Made by a program: the position numbers and the translations under genes. 6,909 nucleotides of DNA from UMGS172 sp045637775 (GTDB lineage Bacteria; Bacillota; Clostridia; Oscillospirales; Acutalibacteraceae), in assembly GCA_045637775.1 (NCBI GenBank), contig JAZUAC010000058.1, forward strand, positions 1 through 6,909. Direction: 5' to 3'. This document shows positions 5,247 to 6,909 of the stretch, piece after piece (within the stretch, counting starts at the first letter, position 1; each line of letters begins with the position of its first letter). A model generated the notes under the pieces. The model did not search any database, was not told where the DNA came from, and saw only the letters and a program-made list of their open reading frames with translations.

Positions 5247-5299
5247 AACTAAAAAAGAATACAGCAAAAGCCCTTAATGCACACAGCAAAAAATAACCC

Positions 5300-5328
5300 T
5301 TGCATTTTTGGAAGTTTGGATGTATAAT
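5300..5328 (+). promoter_or_regulatory. Promoter of the pheST T-box operon
   Basis: TTGCAT (5300-5305) and a perfect TATAAT (5323-5328) are 17 bases apart. The predicted start near 5335 lies just upstream of T-box stem I. The -35 box is weak (3/6). The 5247-5299 stretch before it holds nothing I recognise. Confidence 0.65.
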
Positions 5329-5359
5329 AGGTTGAAAATAAAATATTTCGTTCCCAAAA

Positions 5360-5621
5360 CGCTATGATGAAGTAAAGTAACCGTTTTTAAAGTCCACAGA
5401 GAGGCGCACCTTGGCTGGAAGTGTGCCGACCGCAATTTCGGTGAAGTTCCCTTCGGAGCGGCGGTGCTGAATTAAGTAGGCGCCGACGGAAAGGCACCGT
5501 TAAAGGCTGAAAGAGTGTTTGCTCTTGAGAATTTGCTCAAGCAAAAATGCGGGTGGTACCGCGGAGTTTGTATTTACAGCTTCGTCCCTTATATCTTTCA
5601 AGGGACGAAGTTTTTATTTTT
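5360..5621 (+). promoter_or_regulatory. T-box riboswitch, phenylalanine type
   Basis: This leader RNA senses uncharged tRNA-Phe and lets transcription continue into pheST when phenylalanyl-tRNA is short. The T-box GCGGGTGGTACCGCG is at 5549-5563. Its TGGT (5554-5557) can pair with the ACCA end of tRNA-Phe. Stem I carries ACAGAGAG (5396-5403) and an apical stem GGCGCAC/GTGTGCC (5403-5409 with 5421-5427). The specifier is TTC (5447-5449), followed by CCTTCGGAGC as in known leaders, and matches the GAA anticodon of tRNA-Phe. CCGTTA lies at 5498-5503. Stem III is TTTG..CTTGAG with CTCAAGCAAA (5518-5545). In the antiterminator, GGG (5551-5553) and GCG (5561-5563) pair with CCC (5586-5588) and CGT (5583-5585), the left arm of the terminator. 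The 5' boundary is approximate. Confidence 0.95.
5580..5621 (+). terminator. T-box regulated intrinsic terminator
   Basis: CTTCGTCCCTT (5580-5590) and AAGGGACGAAG (5600-5610) form an 11-bp stem with a 9-base loop, followed by TTTTTATTTTT. The left arm overlaps the antiterminator pairing region, so the two structures exclude each other. It lies 33 bases before the pheS ATG. Confidence 0.95.
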
Positions 5622-5654
5622 GTACATTACCTTTTAAATATAGGAGGAAGAAAA

Positions 5655-6674
5655 ATGAAAGAGAAACTCGAACTCTTAAAGTCGGAAGCTTTGGCCGCCG
5701 TGGCTGCCGCCGCTGACGAAAAGGCTATCGACGAAGTGCGTGTTAAGTACCTTGGTAAAAAGGGTGAATTGACCGCTATTTTGAAGCAGATGGGAGGACT
5801 TTCTCCCGAAGAGCGCCCCATTATGGGTCAGTTGGTCAACAAGGCAAAGGCCGAGCTTGAAGAGGCTATCAACAATGCTTTTGCCGACTTCAAGGCTAAA
5901 GCCGCCGACCAAAAGCTCAAAGAAGAAACTTTGGACATCACAATGCCCTCTACCCCCGCCAAAAAGGGTGGATTGCATCCTTTGAATGTTGTTCTCAACG
6001 ATATGATCGATATTTTCCAGTCGATGGGTTTTGATGTTGTTGACGGTCCCGAGGTTGAAACCGACCATTACAACTTTGAGGCTTTGAATGTTCCTGCCGA
6101 CCACCCCGCAAGGGATATGCAGGACACCTTCTACTTGGCTGAAAATCTGTTGCTCAGAACACAGACCTCTGCCGCGCAGATTCGTACAATGGAAAACCGC
6201 AAGCCACCCATCAAGATTATTTGCCCGGGTCGTGTTTACCGTGCTGATGAGGTTGACGCAACCCATTCACCCGTTTTCCACCAGATTGAGGGTCTTGTTG
6301 TTGACAAGAACATCACCATGTGTGACCTTAAGGGTGTTTTGGAGCAGTTTGCTCATGAAATTTACGGCAAAGAGACCGAGGTTAAGTTCCGTCCTTCGTT
6401 CTTCCCTTTCACCGAGCCGAGTGTTGAGGTTGATGTAACCTGTTCCGAGTGTCGTGGCAAGGGTTGCCGTGTATGTAAAGGCAGCGGTTGGATTGAGATT
6501 TTGGGTGCAGGTATGGTTCACCCGAGAGTTCTCAAGGCCTGCGGAATCGACCCCGAGGAGTATTCGGGCTTTGCTTTCGGTATCGGTCTTGACCGTTTGA
6601 CCACCACTCGTTACAAAATCAGCGATATTCGCCTTTTGTTTGAAAACGATCTTCGTTTCCTCAAGCAGTTTTAA
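5655..6674 (+). CDS. pheS: Phenylalanyl-tRNA synthetase, alpha subunit
   Basis: PheS is the catalytic subunit of the alpha2-beta2 class II enzyme that attaches phenylalanine to tRNA-Phe (EC 6.1.1.20). The 339-residue length is normal. Residues 1 to about 90 form the charged N-terminal coiled coil that contacts tRNA. The catalytic core follows: motif 1 region GFDVVDGPEVETDHYNFEAL (125-144), motif 2 GRVYRADEVDATHSPVFHQIEG (192-213) and motif 3 GFAFGIGLDRL (305-315). A CX2C-X4-CX2C cluster (Cys263, 266, 271, 274) sits before GWIEILGAGMVHP (278-290), as in Bacillus PheS. The true start is ATG 5655, with AGGAGG (5642-5647) 7 bases upstream. The open frame extends back to 5547 but would read through the T-box terminator. 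In motif 3, Asp313 replaces the more common Glu. pheT follows after 20 bases. Confidence 0.97.
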   Translation: MKEKLELLKSEALAAVAAAADEKAIDEVRVKYLGKKGELTAILKQMGGLSPEERPIMGQLVNKAKAELEEAINNAFADFKAKAADQKLKEETLDITMPSTPAKKGGLHPLNVVLNDMIDIFQSMGFDVVDGPEVETDHYNFEALNVPADHPARDMQDTFYLAENLLLRTQTSAAQIRTMENRKPPIKIICPGRVYRADEVDATHSPVFHQIEGLVVDKNITMCDLKGVLEQFAHEIYGKETEVKFRPSFFPFTEPSVEVDVTCSECRGKGCRVCKGSGWIEILGAGMVHPRVLKACGIDPEEYSGFAFGIGLDRLTTTRYKISDIRLLFENDLRFLKQF

Positions 6675-6694
6675 GAAAGGTAAGGTGAATTGAA

Positions 6695-6909
6695 ATGAAA
6701 GTTAGTTTAAGTTGGCTTAAAAATTATGTTGATATAGATGTTCCTGTAGAGGAGCTTTGCGACAAAATGGTTATGGCAGGCTTTGAGGTTGAAGAAATGA
6801 TCGACCTTTCCAAGTCTATGCGTAATGTCGTTGTCGGTAAGGTTACCAAAATGGAGCGTCACCCCGATTCCGACCATATGTTCATCTGTCAGATAGATGT
6901 TGGAACTGA
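6695..6909 (+). CDS. pheT: Phenylalanyl-tRNA synthetase, beta subunit, 5' fragment
   Basis: PheT carries tRNA recognition and editing in the alpha2-beta2 synthetase. Only the first 71 codons are in the window. MKVSLSWLKNYVDIDVP (1-17) is the standard PheT N-terminus. VVVGKVTKMERHPDSDHMFICQID (about 46-69) is the start of the EMAP/OB-fold tRNA-binding domain, with its HPDSD signature. AAGGTGA 6 bases before the ATG supports the start. The TGA at 6907-6909 is out of frame, so the gene continues past the window edge. It is co-transcribed with pheS under the T-box. Confidence 0.96.
   Translation, partial: MKVSLSWLKNYVDIDVPVEELCDKMVMAGFEVEEMIDLSKSMRNVVVGKVTKMERHPDSDHMFICQIDVGT

Noticed and set aside
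5261..5306. ACAGCAAAA direct repeat (5261-5269, 5283-5291) and a loose AATGCA/TGCATT pair as a third XRE operator near the pheST promoter
   Set aside because: The spacing differs from O1/O2, where the half-sites are 3 bases apart, and 6-9 base matches in AT-rich DNA are expected by chance.
5547..5654. Upstream extension of the pheS frame by 36 codons
   Set aside because: It reads through the T-box and terminator; the AGGAGG-preceded ATG at 5655 gives the normal PheS N-terminus.
5676..6266. 196-residue minus-strand open frame
   Set aside because: It is a shadow of pheS in the opposite strand with no independent support.

Overview
The window looks like a chromosomal segment of a low-to-moderate GC Firmicute, most likely a gut-type Clostridia member (Oscillospirales/Ruminococcaceae-like). 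This rests on strong AGGAGG-type ribosome binding sites, near-consensus sigma-A promoters, a T-box leader on pheST, a GTP-dependent PEP carboxykinase of the bacterial type, and palindromic intergenic repeats that I recall from gut Clostridia. The placement is inference from these features; no marker gene here fixes a species.

Layout. (1) 1-1436, minus strand: the N-terminal 478 codons of pckG, with its C-terminus beyond the window. Its promoter lies at 1506-1534. (2) 1437-1859: a 423-base divergent intergenic region with a GC-rich dispersed-type hairpin (1670-1700) and the azlCD promoter, which is flanked by two different perfect palindromes. (3) 1860-2886: azlC-azlD, a two-subunit exporter of branched-chain or other amino acids, with overlapping genes. 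(4) 2887-3120: an intergenic region with two repeat fragments and a long AT-rich hairpin. (5) 3121-4675: a low-molecular-weight protein-tyrosine phosphatase followed, with an 8-base overlap, by a calcineurin-like metallophosphoesterase. A strong intrinsic terminator (4678-4715) ends this operon. (6) 4724-5246: two tiny, divergently transcribed XRE-type helix-turn-helix genes. The spacer between them holds two copies of one palindromic operator, like a minimal cI/cro switch. (7) 5300-6909: a promoter, a phenylalanine T-box leader with a UUC specifier and an intrinsic terminator, then complete pheS and the first 71 codons of pheT.

How the genes work together. The window is mostly housekeeping metabolism: gluconeogenic/anaplerotic PEP-oxaloacetate exchange, amino-acid efflux, and tRNA-Phe charging controlled by uncharged tRNA-Phe. 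Two small modules are less ordinary: the coupled phosphatase pair and the divergent regulator pair with shared operators. I see no CRISPR array, rRNA, tRNA, transposase or integrase. The best candidates for something undescribed are the miniature XRE switch, whose targets are unknown, and the double-palindrome control region of azlCD. Neither is a spectacular new system.
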